NCBI RefSeq assembly: GCF_000204055.1
Contig: NW_006768767.1
Location: 3,159,381-3,223,380, forward strand
Source of the DNA: Melampsora larici-populina 98AG31
Taxonomy: Eukaryota; Basidiomycota; Pucciniomycetes; Pucciniales; Melampsoraceae
Reading direction: 5' to 3'
DNA: 64,000 bases
A program made the position numbers and the translations under genes. Numbering within the stretch: the first letter of the stretch is position 1; each line of letters begins with the position of its first letter. Under the pieces are notes generated by a model that searched no databases, was not told the origin of the DNA, and was given only the letters and a program-made list of their open reading frames with translations. This document shows positions 1 through 12,115 of this stretch, one piece after another.

Positions 1-210
1 TTCGACGAAGATCAGACGGAGAAGCTCGTGATCTTTTTGAGAATTTTTAGTAAATTTGTAATGGGGGTAGAATGCGAGGATCACCTCTAAGAGTTTGGTA
101 GGTGTGGCGTTGCTTAAGAAGGTTTCAGGATCAATCCTGGGAGTATCTCCATCAATAACACTTTCAAGGATATATTTGGGTAAGAAGATACTTGTGTGGA
201 CGTAAGACAT
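1..210 (-). CDS. Partial paralogue 1 of the repeat-module family (N-terminus only)
   Basis: Reading on the minus strand from the ATG at 210 and running off the window, this is the first about 70 residues of a protein closely matching the gene at 839-1723 (shared starts such as HTSIFLP.YILESVIDGDTP). It contains the first part of the roughly 90-residue module seen three times in the gene at 2312-3178. A TATA-like motif (TATAAC on the minus strand, plus 266-271) lies about 56 nt upstream of the ATG. I recognise no named family. The homology with 839-1723 continues through the promoter, so this is one arm of a tandem duplication. Confidence 0.7.
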   Translation of the reverse strand, partial: MSYVHTSIFLPKYILESVIDGDTPRIDPETFLSNATPTKLLEVILAFYPHYKFTKNSQKDHELLRLIFVE

Positions 211-560
211 GATGAATATGGCGAGTGGTTTGGGGTAAGAAGGAAATCACAGCCAATTGCCTGTCGTTATATGACCACCTGAAGGGTATTCTGGATGCCG
301 ATGTTTGTTCAATCTTTAGACATTGACTGATTAGTTGCGCGGGTCAACAAATCCCCACCTCCGATTGGAGATTTCTATTCTTATGATTCACATTAAGAGA
401 AGTCGACCCACATACACACCCATGTATAGAGCCATGACTAACACCACACAAGAAATCCACCTAAGATTTACGCTGACAAAATCACATAGATCTCTGATGA
501 TTTAAGATATATGGAAATTACAAAGTTTCACAAACAAGCAAAGTACTTGAATCAAACTTG
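1..560. repeat. Left unit of a tandem gene duplication (other unit about 1514-2090)
   Basis: Bases 1-560 align, with many substitutions and small indels, to about 1514-2090 at an offset of about 1513 bp. The shared stretch covers the 5' coding part, the TATA-like box and several hundred bases upstream, with anchors such as CCTCCGATTGGAGAT and GTCGACC/CACGACCCACAT. The two genes therefore arose by duplication of a unit that included the promoter, not by retrotransposition. Confidence 0.75.
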
Positions 561-838
561 AGCTGTGAGCAGGTCTGTGATACTTTCAGACAAGACAAAC
601 AACAACACGGCAAGAGAGTGAACAAAAGAATATCTCATTACATTCAATCACAAAACAGAGAAAATCCAGCAAAATTGATCAAGACTTGGATATGAACTTA
701 AGTGTGTGTGATATTTGATGGCGGATATATGGTGGTAACGATGTCAAAGGGATTCAAAAAAAGGTGTCAGTTTAATTCGAGACTGTGATCAGATAGGCCT
801 GATATGTAGTCAGGAGACTCACATCTTGTTGATTTGGG

Positions 839-1723
839 TCAAATCATGTCTTCATGGACAAACGGGTTTTTCTCTTGCGTTCCGGATGGGCCTGGAGCAT
901 CGCCTTTGTTATGTTTGTCATGCAATTTCCTAATTTTGATATCATAAGATGATGGTCAGAATAACGAGCCATATGACAAGTTTTACAACACAACTCACTT
1001 GTGATAATCGGCCAACGCTGTGATGAACCCGACATTTTGTACACTATTATTGAATATGATCTGACAAGCTCTTAAGGTAGTGATAGCGTTTTTGAGGCGA
1101 TCATGAAGAGCTTTGTTTTCAATTTTGCAAAGGTTGGGCTGACGTAATTTGAAGTAGATGGTCTCGATCTTGCGATGACATCTTTTGAGTTCAATGCTAC
1201 AATCTTCGTGGTCTTCTTCGTCTTCAGTTTGCGCACTGTAGACCATTTCAAGCTCGTCTTCATTCAAGAACGTATAGGTTTGGCAAAACGTCTCCAGTTT
1301 TTCGGCGGCAACACGGCACTTCGCGTTGGTGAGGTGAGGGAGAACATAATCACTGAAAGTTGTGATTCTCTTGATGTCAACGTCAGATAGGGAGTTCAAG
1401 TGTACTGGAGGGTGTGTTGGTGGGCCGAAGATTACGTGTTGGAATGGCGCTTTGATATACTTTGTCTCGTGTTGCAAAGGAATAACTACGTTTCTTAGCC
1501 GCGGGGATACCATTTCGACAAATAACATACGGAGAAGCTCGTGATCATCTTGTGCATCTTTAGTAAACTTGAAATGGGGATAGAATGCTTTGATGATCTC
1601 TAAAAGTTTTACAGGCGTGGCTTTGCTTAAGAAAGTTTCAGGATTAATCCTGGGAGTATCTCCATCAATAACGCTTTCAAGGATGTATTCGGGTAAGAAG
1701 ATACTTGTATGTAAGATAGACAT
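839..1723 (-). CDS. Repeat-module protein, paralogue 2 (271 aa, two exons)
   Basis: Exon 1 runs 1723-999 and exon 2 929-839; the 69-nt intron (930-998) starts GTGAGT and ends TTAG, and splicing keeps frame. The start is the ATG at 1723, matched in paralogue 1. Residues about 7-80 hold one copy of the family module (LP..., then a T..L.EII.AFYPH core, then a V.P.LR end); the rest is a more charged C-terminal half with an acidic stretch (QTEDEEDHED) and a polar tail. A TATA-like box (minus TATAAG, plus 1783-1788) is about 60 nt upstream. No catalytic motif, signal peptide or membrane segment is seen, and I do not recognise the function. Confidence 0.7.
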
Positions 1724-2311
1724 GATGAGATGAGTATATGGAGGAGATGGTAGAAAGAAGGAAAACACAGCCGATCGCTTGTCTTATATGCCCATCTGAA
1801 GCTCATTCGACTAATGCATACCTCTGTTTCTTCAATCTTTAGACTTCAATTGTCCCTTTAAGCATGGGTCGACAATTCCCCGCCTCCGATTGGAGATATA
1901 CTTACATTCATTTGGGTTTCCATTGAATAGCACACGACCCACATATCCATGGAAGGAGCCATGATAGTTATCACAGAACAAACAAACATACGCTGAAGAA
2001 TCTCATAGATGACTACACATGAAGAACAAGTTGGAATGTGATGAAGATAGAGATCACTTGCCGTACCCACTCGTACTAAGAAGACAATAAGCACTCATTA
2101 CATAACACATTCACAAACCCACACATTAGAGAACCAGATCTTTAACAGATTTGAGTCATTTCCGAGGGTTTTCTCATCGATTCTAATGTGATCTAAGGTG
2201 TACGCAATAACAGTGAACTACAGAAGAAAATATTAGTTTTCTCCGCTCTAACAGTTGAGAATATATGGAACAAAGAAACTCACCTTTAAAGCGTCGAGAA
2301 GAGAATCATTG

Positions 2312-3178
2312 TTAATTTGAAAGATCAACGGCGCAGTACGTCAATTTGTTATCATGAAAGTTGAATGACAGGGCATGGCGAAGGTAGGGTAAGACCATCA
2401 GATTGAAGACTGGCATCATGCTTTTACCAGTTCTGTTGAGTTCCCAATACTCGCTGAGGTGAGGGTGAAAGATGTGAAGGATCTGATGGATTTGCTGATT
2501 GGTAGGTTCAGCGAGGACGCTGACTGGGCCTAAATATACTAGAAGGCTATGCAGGCTGACTGGAAGTGTGACAGCCTTAATTGGACCCTTTTCTGGTCGG
2601 CTGAGAGGAAGAACTTCGACGGTGAGAAAACGGATATAGCCACTATCCTTGTTATGATCCACAAAGCGGTGAAAAAATGGGAGGACAATGATATCGAAGA
2701 TGCTCCTGATAGTTTCTTGATTGACAAATCGAGGAATTTGCAGTTGTGGAAAGAACACGTCTATCATCGTAAAAATTTCTTTGACAGTGGCATCGAATAT
2801 CATATTGGGATCATCGTAAATGGCAATGTATTTTTTGACATTTTGAGGGAGCACTAAAGATCGAGTAGGATAAGGTTTCTCGTGCTCGGTATGCGCGACT
2901 ATTGAGATATAAGAGAAGACGCAAGTGTCCTTATCAAAAGATTTTTGACGACGTAGGAATGGAAGGACCATAATTTGGAAGAGTTGTATCACAACTTCCT
3001 TCCCTAAGTTCAGCGGTAGAGCAAGCTTGGGATGAAAAACTTCAATTATTTGATGATATTCTCTAGTAGTTGCGTCTAAAATAGGATCCGCGACATGATA
3101 CGAAAGGAATCTATGGAGCCGTTTTGGCAGGACAACTGATTTGACGGGGTATACGTAGAGTGAAGTATGATCGGCCAT
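2312..3178 (-). CDS. Protein of three tandem ~90-aa modules (288 aa)
   Basis: The ATG at 3178 (MADHTS...) is preferred over an upstream TTG. Almost the whole protein is three copies of one module, at about residues 16-106, 108-202 and 203-288. Each copy goes: an LP start (VVLPKRL, LVLPQNV, VTLPVSL), a middle T...II.VF.P.L segment (IIEVFHPKL, MIDVFFPQL, ILHIFHPHL) and an end of (I/M)VLP(F/Y)(L/F).R. A TATATAA box lies at plus 3228-3234, 50 nt upstream. A strong donor (GTGAGT at 2282) and an open 40-codon stretch (2217-2098) lie beyond the stop in the +1 frame. The true C-terminus may therefore be longer, with a one-base indel near 2330. No known family is recognised. Confidence 0.72.
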   Translation of the reverse strand: MADHTSLYVYPVKSVVLPKRLHRFLSYHVADPILDATTREYHQIIEVFHPKLALPLNLGKEVVIQLFQIMVLPFLRRQKSFDKDTCVFSYISIVAHTEHEKPYPTRSLVLPQNVKKYIAIYDDPNMIFDATVKEIFTMIDVFFPQLQIPRFVNQETIRSIFDIIVLPFFHRFVDHNKDSGYIRFLTVEVLPLSRPEKGPIKAVTLPVSLHSLLVYLGPVSVLAEPTNQQIHQILHIFHPHLSEYWELNRTGKSMMPVFNLMVLPYLRHALSFNFHDNKLTYCAVDLSN

Positions 3179-3227
3179 GATGAACAATCTCAGGTTGATG
3201 TTCCCAAAAGCTGGACGTTCATTTGAC

Positions 3228-3234
3228 TTATATA
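3228..3234 (-). promoter_or_regulatory. TATA box of the triple-module gene
   Basis: TATATAA on the minus strand, 50 nt before the ATG at 3178. Both neighbouring paralogues have a TATA-like hexamer at nearly the same distance (plus 266-271 and 1783-1788), which supports a real shared core promoter. Confidence 0.5.
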
Positions 3235-3882
3235 TCCTCTACATATTATCATCGGATGGTGATAGATTCGGCTTGATGTGGGTGGTCACGATCCGAAGAT
3301 CTGCAGTGGCATACCTCAAGATTTGCACCAGAAGGATTCAATATCGCTCGAGACCAAAGCCTTTGGCACCACGTAAGATGAATACGAGAATCAACAATCT
3401 GGAACATATTAAGCATGACTTGCAATATCTAATTTCACATTAGATACATTTAGATACATCGGGAGAGAAATTTTTTGAAGATATGACAATATAGAGATGT
3501 TTTGGTGTAGAGACTTTTACTTTATCTTATCTACGTCTATATACATAAAAGAGAATGCTTGACAAAGATGATCAACGAGTGTTCAGACTTTCAGGAATTT
3601 GTCAGCTTGCCTTTCAAGATCATCGAGTATTGGGGTGTCCTCAACCTGCAATTCTTCATATTCATCGGGATGATTATTTCAAAGGTCTTCCAGCCATTCG
3701 GGGTCATAGCAGTCAATCGGTAGACCAGGAGGAGCCCTTGACCCACTGATGAGATTGTCTGTTGTATTTCGAATTTGGTTTTGAGGCTTGGCTCCCGGGG
3801 TGTTTTTGGGACTATCCTTCCTTTTCTTGTCATCGTGAGCTTCTAATCGGAGAAACAGTGCCTCCAAACAAGCATTACGCCA

Positions 3883-6470
3883 TCAAAACTTCTTGACCTT
3901 GTACAGTTTTTTTGCTGAGTCATCGAGTTCTGTTTCAACGTCTGTTTCATCTTCACTACAGCACGTATCAATGACTTCACATAACGGTGCAAGCTTGCTT
4001 CTGACGGCAATGTCGTTTCGACGGAATTTCAGCTATAGAACAGGATCAGTAATAGAGTCAGTTACAAATGCAAATGTGAGATCTCTGCCTTCAAGAAGCA
4101 CTCACTGATCTCACTCTTGAGGCTCAAACACCCTGCTTCTTATGAGCTCGAATCTTGGCCTGTGACCATTCATTTGTCTGTCGGAACCTGAGAAAATAAT
4201 AGTCGATCAATATCTTTGACAAGATCCCAGCAAGCACATCTATGAGTAGAATACTCACGTGCGTTTAAGGGATGATCTTGCGTGCTCTTTCAGCGCTTTG
4301 AAGACGATGTCAAACTTTGAATCTTCAGCGCTTATATCATTGTACTCCCCAGCCTTCACGAGGTGAATGAAAGTCGAGGTAGCGCGGTTCCATAGAAAGG
4401 TGTTGGTTGGAGAAGATGGACTTTCCTCCCAGATTGGATGAAATGATGAAACTCCGACACAATTCATCATTGTCCACATGATCAGCAGTATCTGCGGATT
4501 TGAGTGTTCTCCGCCCGGCCCTCCTTTGAACGGAAAACGCGGATCATTCGCCGAGCTGTTGAGACCATTTGCGACTTCACGATTGAGGCGACACGGTAAA
4601 AGCATGCTTTTTCGAGGAGTATGAATCTTCCATGACGACCGCTGAGCAGGAGTGGCGCTTGGAGGAACGGCGTCATCCTCTTTCAATCCCATCATTGTTC
4701 TTATGTGGCTCCGAATACGAGCCTGTTGGATCAGAAAATTATACATGTTAGAAGAGCCCGAGTTCGTATTCCAAATAACATAACCACTTACTCGGAAAGT
4801 ACTTCCACGAGGCTTGTTATTGTTGACCTTGGTTCTTGGTTTTGTACTTGAAGATGAGTTGGATACCAAATGCATGACGAGTTTGGTGAGATCGCGAACT
4901 GTCTGGCGCAGATCTTGATTGTCGGTATCGTTACGATTTCTGTCTCTTGAGCCGGAATGTGCTCCTGGTCCAGAACTAGTATCATTAGCATTGTCACATG
5001 CTTCCAACAACCTCGAAATGGCCGCTCTTGCACCACCATCGTCATCATCAGTCTCTTCTTTCAAACCGGAGGCTCCCGAAACACTCATTGAGTCGTCCTG
5101 ATCTGCACTGTCGATGTCCATGCCAGCAAGTTCCGCGCCTTCATCTTCATCCAATCCCTCGAGTTCCATACTTGAGCTACCCGGACTATTTCCATCTTTG
5201 CTGGCCTCTGGAACCCAATCATCTGAGCTTGGGGATCGTCGGCGCTGTTTACCTTTGGCGACTTCCGACAGCACAGTTGGACGAGGACGGGGGAGAGCGG
5301 TGCCTCTGCCGCGGCTTGGAAGTGGCATAGCCTGATCTTCAATGCCTACAAAAAGAAACTTAGTATCACACAAAAATACGTAGCGCGCGGAATAGAGTGA
5401 TGACTTACCTTCATCAATCAAGCAGCGCTCATCTCTCTCTTCCCGACTACCTTGATTATGATGAGTGTGTCCTTTCACAACCTGCACGTCTGGTGTCGTG
5501 AATATCTCAGCATCAATCTTGATATCGGACTCGTGATCTGGTCAAAAATCAAATCCTTAGCTTCAAGAGATTTGTCTGGTCACATTATTTAACACAGGAA
5601 GTAACTTACCTTCTGTTAAAGTATCCAGAGGGCTGAGATTTCGGTTAGTTGAACATCGCCGGGATGTAGAACTAACGGGGATACAATTATCATTTGATCT
5701 GGAAGTTGAACCACCTGGATACCGCTCCTTGTCAGATTTCAAAGATCCGGCCGTGGTATTAGAGTTATCAGCCGCTGCTGCCCACAAAAGCACGAGGTCA
5801 GTATCAAACTTTCTGGGTCAAACCACTGGAATATGAAGAACTTACCTCTGTTTGATGGTTCTAGAGTGCTGTGATTGCTGGAAGTCAAACATCGCCGGGA
5901 TCTAGACCTGGTCACAGGATTCTCTTTTGATGGGCCAGTATCTGCGTTTTGATTCTTGTCAGATCTTGAAGATTGCACCACGGGATCAGAGTCATCAGCA
6001 GTTGCTGACCAAAATTAAAAGAACCAGATTAGTATCATGATCATAAGGTCACGCCAGTGTAGACATATGTATCTAGCTACTCACCAGTCAATTCCGAGTC
6101 GTAGAGAAGAAACAATTGGAGCAATTCATCCTTGCGCATTTCTCCAGATCCCGGTATACCAAGAGGTTTTGCTATTTGTCGTAATTTCGGAAGACTCATT
6201 CCTGAATACTTGTCCAAAGTAGGGTTTTGAGTTATTTCTTGATGTCGCTGTTTGATGGTGGTGGGTCGAGCTTTTGACGGGCCAGATTTTGCCTTTACAG
6301 TGGGACGTCCTGGTAAGAGAAGTGAAAAGTAAGAATTAATTGAAAAATGCTGAAGAGTATATGTTGACTTTCGATAACATACCTGCGTCACTGTCTTCTG
6401 TGTGGCATTCGCTATAGTCTTCATCGGCTCTCTTTTGTTTTTGAGATCTTGTTGAGGGTCAAGGAGGCAT
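3883..6470 (-). pseudogene. Nine-exon SAP-motif nuclear protein, two TGA nonsense codons
   Basis: Nine exons join at GT-AG borders: 6470-6383, 6309-6085, 6004-5846, 5777-5610, 5537-5409, 5345-4792, 4722-4259, 4187-4106 and 4032-3883. All phases agree and give 673 codons. Codon 4 (6461-6459) and a codon in exon 8 (4126-4124) are TGA in the reading frame, both plausibly former CGA Arg. Residues about 66-97 resemble a SAP DNA-binding helix pair (MSLPKLRQIAKPLGIPGSG, then KDELL). Exons 3 and 4 are similar to each other. The middle is acidic and Ser-rich; exon 7 onward is a conserved-looking block (RIRSHIRTMMGL). No enzyme motif is seen. If the first TGA is real, only a downstream in-frame start could rescue the protein. 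Confidence 0.72.
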
Positions 6471-8017
6471 TGGTGAGCTGGGGAGTGGGTTATGGGACTT
6501 CAAGATCTATAGATTTGACAGGATATTGTATTGCTTGAAAGCACGATTGTGATCTTTAGAAAGAGTAAGTATTAGAAGAAAAAGTGGACTGCGGATTCAA
6601 TCATATAAGTTAAATGCAAACCGCGTTCGCTGGCAAAACTCACTAAAACTCCCAATCAGTACTTACAATTTTGCCGGTTTACACACATTAACCATTTAAT
6701 CTCATCCTTACGCGTTTCACCCTAATTCAACGTACCCTTCACTTTATATTTTGAATTCAATTTACATTTCAATTCACAATTTCATCAATTCTCCAACATC
6801 CGAACCTCGATCCTACAAACCTTCCACTCGCCGACCCTTCAACTTACCCCATTTCTATTGACTTCTCATCATTTCAGAACACTCGAATTATGTAACGACA
6901 GAATCCCATTCCATTCAATATAATTTACACGCACCAGCAAATGAGTCCTCAACTCACGAAATTATCCGCCATCGTTCACTTCAATCTCGACAACATGTGA
7001 CCTCATCTGACACGCAGTTCCCCACTCGGTCTCCTGGCAACACATACAATTAGGTATACTATCCGTAATCAGCAGGGTTTATAATGTGTCCCTCTGAACC
7101 ACCATTCTATAAATTCTAAAATAACTCTTTCTACGACCTTATCACCTCCCGTTGGAATTATTTTGCCACGTTCCATGCATTCGTGTGACCCAGGTTTTGC
7201 TTGCACATCCTAGCTCGGACATTCCATGAGTCCAATCATACTCTCCGTCACTAATCTTTTGTTTTTCCTAATTAACCTTCCATCACTCCGCATGAACGCT
7301 TGATCAACTCACCTTTTCACCTGACCACTTGATTGCTGTGAATACTGGTCCTAACAAACCGAGGTCTGCTCCGCTTCAACCCGCGGTAGTCTTGATATTT
7401 TCCTCTGCACCCCCGTAATCCTCTTCACGTGCCAACAATAGTTCCAACTCATGTGCCCTGGATATGCTGCGATTACTGCAATCCCCCTGTTTTCAAACCC
7501 ACTGCACCAATGTGTGATTCTCTCTTTATCCCAAATACCCCCCCATTGTATTTATCCCGACTGTCGAATGAGCGACATTGTACATCCTTGAATACTCCCG
7601 GCTTAACTTTCAATTGCATCGAATCGACTCATCTACCTCGTTTGATTGTCGCATGTCGGTCTCTGAATCAGCGCTTAAATTTGCGACATCGACACCGGCC
7701 ACATTCAGTCACAACCAATGACTCACAATCTCACTTCAATCTGCTCTCACCCCGACTCACTAAAGATATAAAGCATCATACAATCGCAGTCTACTCCCAC
7801 CCTTCATCACAAGATAATTCGTGGTCGTTGAACTTGTCAGTTAGCACTTTCCTATCGTTTATTAATTCCCACTAAATCCACCTGTGATGCATGTTTTTAA
7901 TTATTTATTCAAAATCTAGAGGCCTACCTACATAGATCCTTTCCGTGCTCACAATCGATCTTCTTTTTCTTGTTCAACAATCATACACATTTAGGCACCA
8001 CCAGTTTTTCTATCACA
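6471..8017. other. Intergenic, no gene recognised
   Basis: The stretch between two divergent genes is pyrimidine-rich on the plus strand and has no exon that can be joined at splice sites. The longest open frame (7429-7875) opens with GTG and has a composition expected by chance. Promoters of the flanking genes must lie here, but no clear TATA box was placed. Confidence 0.5.
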
Positions 8018-9282
8018 ATGTCCGAGCCCTGCACTGGCCACGGTATTTATCTTTCTGGAATCTTCGAAATCGGAGAAAAGGTGAATCTTTGCTATGTCTC
8101 ATTCAGCAATGAAGTCGGTTTCTGACCCTTTTATCACTGCCTCTCTTTGTCAGCTTACTCAAGAGCAACTTTTAAAGGTCGAATTTAGATCCTACGCTCT
8201 TGCCATCCACTGCATCGGCGCTAACCGTATCCAGGATCTAGCGTACGACATCCGTGGTACCGGTTTTAGTAGCCCGGCCTTCAAGCTTGAACCCGGTACC
8301 ATCTGTCTCCTGCGCGGTGCTGTCTTTCCCACCAACACCAAGGACACGCACAACAATGAGTTCTTTTATGAAGGCTCTGATCGTTTCGTCATTGGTACTG
8401 CCGACACCTTCTCCGCAAATTTAGACAATACAATTGGTATTACTGGTATTGGAAGAGTTCTCTCATTCTTGTTCAAGGTTGAAGAATCGATGCAATACCT
8501 GAAGACAAAGGCCAATGACTCCAATAAGGTCACCATGCATGTCATTGTTCAACACTGTGATTTTCACCCTCAAGTGAGCTGTTCCGTTTTATGCTGTTTA
8601 GCATTTGTCTCATTACTACTGATACCTGACACCATTCATCCCTTTTATCATCCATTGTTGTCCCGGCAGACCAAGTTGCCCAGATCAATGACCGTCGAGT
8701 ATCGAATTCCCCCGTTCAAGCACCTTGCAGGTTCACCTCAAATCGTCAAGGAAGGACGAGAATGCCAGTTTCACGGTTACATCAAGGACTTCAACGAAGA
8801 TACCCATCGCTACATCGTGATCGTAAGTATTGTATGCTTTTGTCCAATATCTTCCATGGCTGACCACCTGCCCTTCCAGGTGAACAAGGTTTCTCCAACT
8901 TCTGGCCATCAGGAATTGACTCCCAATGTTCGATCTGCTCAATCCAACAAGCAATCCAATTCCGCTGGACGCATGAAGTCAAAGTACGCATTTCTCCTGT
9001 TGCGTCAAATTGATCGATTGTTGACCAACTTTATCTAGGTTTGCTTCGCGTGCCCCAAGCACACCGTTCAAGACTCCTCTCACCGCGTCTGATTCAAGCC
9101 CTGACATTCCTTTTGGTCCCGGGAATGTTACGCCTTCATCCATAGCATCAACGTCTGGAACGTTGGCGAGTAGTATGATTCCGGACCCACCAACTTCTCA
9201 GCCTGCTAAGAAAAGAGCTCGCGCTCCCCCCAAGAGAAAGGCCACTAAAGACGTCGTCATTCCGAACTCTGATGAGATTTAA
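8018..9282 (+). CDS. Five-exon nuclear protein, lineage-specific family (327 aa)
   Basis: Exons are 8018-8080, 8154-8573, 8670-8822, 8880-8983 and 9040 (first base 9039) to 9282. Every intron is GT-AG, the frame closes exactly and the stop is TAA. The protein opens MSEPCTGHGIYLSGIF. Its centre has features such as RGTGFSSPAF, GSDRFVIGTADTF and a later ECQFHGYIKDFNEDTHRY block, a beta-rich pattern that could form an OB-like fold (inference). The last 80 residues are Pro/Ser-rich and carry a strong bipartite nuclear signal (KKRARAPPKRK). I associate this pattern with a multi-copy hypothetical family of rust fungi, from memory and unchecked. It is one of the few genes here with no visible lesion. 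Confidence 0.75.
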
Positions 9283-12115
9283 TGGCCTGATAGGTTCTGG
9301 GCAAGCCTCAAGTAATTTGCTAATTTCAACAAGCTGTCCTCTTTGCCCTGATTTTCTTGATGCCACTTTGTGATCCTCCATGTTTTTGGCTCTTTGAATT
9401 ATAGCCCCCATTGTGACCTGCATGTCTGCGTTTCAAATGTCCCTGAATGACATCGTAAACTGATCTATCTCAAGTGACTTCAACATGGATTTTTCTTTCT
9501 TCATCTTCACACTTATTTTTTTGTACCCGGCCTCAGCTCAAATTATACATTGATTTGTTTGAATGGCTCCAATATAGATTCCCCATCTTCTCATCTTCAT
9601 CTTATGTCTCTGTGCTCCGCCTCAGCTCACATCAACACCAATCCGTTTTGATGACTTTGAGTTTGTTGAGTTAATTAAATTTCCATTTGGCAACCTCCCA
9701 AGTGTACAATGTTCATTGAGCTCATTCACCAAACACTTAAAATTACAAGTCAAGCCGTGGTAACCACTACTCCAACGCCAGGGGTGTCCAATACGTTTAT
9801 TCAAGATTGTCTTCGCTTCCCAATTTTTTCATACTCACAGCCTAATAAGAATCCCATTTACCCGATTGGTTGCTGACATTGTCCCATCTCACTTCTTTAT
9901 CTATTATCCATTATATACACATTAAGCACCATATATGCAGTGCACAAGATCTACATCACGTGAAGAAACAACATCTCCATTCTAAGAGTCAGACAAGCAC
10001 ACAAAGCTTCCGTACCGCCTCCAGTCTTAACTCTTGGCTCATCTTCTGCTTGATTGTACATATCAAGGCCACAACGTCCCATTACAGAAACTCTACGTAA
10101 GGAAAGGCACTTCATCGTTTATTAATAGTGAGTTTTTAATTTCCTCTAATCATATAAACGTAGACTAGATCGTGCCGTGGTTGTAATCATTGCACAAGGA
10201 GACAAAATCACAAGACCCAATGGGTACACTATATCACAATCTTGATGCTGGATTCACTCTCTGGAACAAAAACACGGTAGTATCCCAACTGGAATAATTG
10301 TGTACAAAGCGCTTAGTCTCAGAAGAAACAAAACTGTAACAGTGGTATCTCTGACGCTGTACATAATCAAATGTTAGTGTATATGGAAGCGTGGCCACAG
10401 AGTGTTGAGAGGTGAACGAACCTTCTAATACCTATCAATGTTCCGAAAGTATCACCTCCGGAGATTCATGATACGGTATCATGATGGTGAAATCATATTT
10501 AAGGCCACGATCTAAGTACTCGATGGTTCCCATTTGAAAGGCCGGCCGAGGTTTTCCATTTGATTCTATTTAATACATATGCTGATTTCAGCCCAATTCT
10601 AGATTCGACTTATGAAGCACTGACCTTCCACAAATTCAACAACCAGTTTTGCCATATCTTTTGGCTTAACGCTGTGTTCAGAGAGATACAACGTAGTCCA
10701 GATTACAACCCCATGGCCTTTCACAAAATAACTATTCATCGTGTGTTTCATGCTCCTCACGCACTTGAATTTGGCAGTGTACAGCGATACACTAAGGATA
10801 CAATTGATATATGTCTATAATATAGGATCACAGAAAACAATTGGAACGTGGTAAAGTGTGGTGTGTCTTGATATTGTTTTATTTATCTTCGCTCAATGAT
10901 TTTATTCCATCACAATGACAAAGACCTTCCCTTTTGAATGAAAGATACCTTGGAATGACTTCGGCTACCAAACTACGGACATCGCACCCTGACGAGAATG
11001 AATTACAACTCGGAGGATGCGACTGCCGAACATTCGCGCTGACGGTCGGAATATCAATGTTCACCAATGCGACTAATGATATCACTTGATAAATCATCAC
11101 GCGTGAAACTGTGTTCAGATACTCACATATTGCCTTGATACTCCCATTGCATGACCATCGAACAATTTCTCATCCATGGGTAATGGCGTGATATCGCGAT
11201 AGGACATGAAATGCAAGTAATTTCAGGATTGGTTGATGATTAATTGCACCAAAGTATCCGCTATTTACGACTTGGAAATTTGAATATGCGTGCCAGACAC
11301 TACCTTCGCAACAAATCCGAACTTTCAATATATACCCTACAAACAAATCGAAGACCTATTCGATCTCTTATAACGATATAACGATCAGATTTGGACCACA
11401 AGCCTTCAAGATCATATTCAACCAAATTAATCAAGGACATCATGGACATCGTCCGAATCATGCTGTGCTATAAACCACCGCCTGGGACAATCATCACGGC
11501 AAAATAGGCGAGTGTTACATCCATTCATGCACTACCTCGCAAAGTGACGGGGGATTACAAAGCAAAATTCATTTCTTCAGTACTAACTATCCTTATTGTA
11601 GCCGACTAAGTACCCTTCAACACAATGTCATGTCGTAACACAACACAAGAGCTTAATCGCCTTAATCCACTTCCTCTCCTATGGTATCAAACTGGTTTAT
11701 GAATCACAAGCTCTGGAACTTCCAGGAACCGACTGCCGCTAGATGATACCGCATGTATTGCACCCAAGCGAGAATGTTCATTTCACGAAGTCAATCTTTC
11801 TCCGTTGATCTGAACCAACAATGTAGTCATAGGATTTGTTATTCAACTCATCTGCCCACTTTGTTACACGGTCTTTCTTCAGATATAGAATAATTACTGT
11901 CAACTTCGATTTTTTTTGAAGATACCTGCATAATTATATTGAGTTTTACTATCACTTGGTGAAAAGGCCAGTAATTAGTTTCAAACAAATATTTTACATC
12001 GTCTATATACCTTGAAATCAACTTAGAGTCAAGTAAGTCCTAAAAAACTTTCTCCTACCGTCTTTGATCACATGTTGATCTGTGAATTTTGGTTCTGAAA
12101 AACCAGGAAATCGAA
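9283..12115. other. Intergenic, AT-rich; may include the Helitron 5' flank
   Basis: No coding exon can be supported. Frames at 10560-10820 and 10879-11100 are short and isolated, without splice partners. A small palindrome (CATGATACGGTATCATG) lies near 10467. The 5' end of the Helitron should lie somewhere before 12116, but no terminal TC motif could be fixed. Confidence 0.4.

Noticed and set aside
4255..5487. Single continuous 410-codon exon
   Set aside because: It includes two stop-free introns (4723-4791 and 5346-5408) with clear GT-AG ends; the spliced nine-exon model fits all phases.
7429..7875. 148-codon open frame on the plus strand
   Set aside because: It opens with GTG, lacks splice partners, and its Pro/His/Cys-rich composition follows from pyrimidine-rich DNA.
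10560..11100. Short frames at 10560-10820 (+) and 10879-11100 (-)
   Set aside because: They are isolated in AT-rich DNA with no motif, promoter or splice context.
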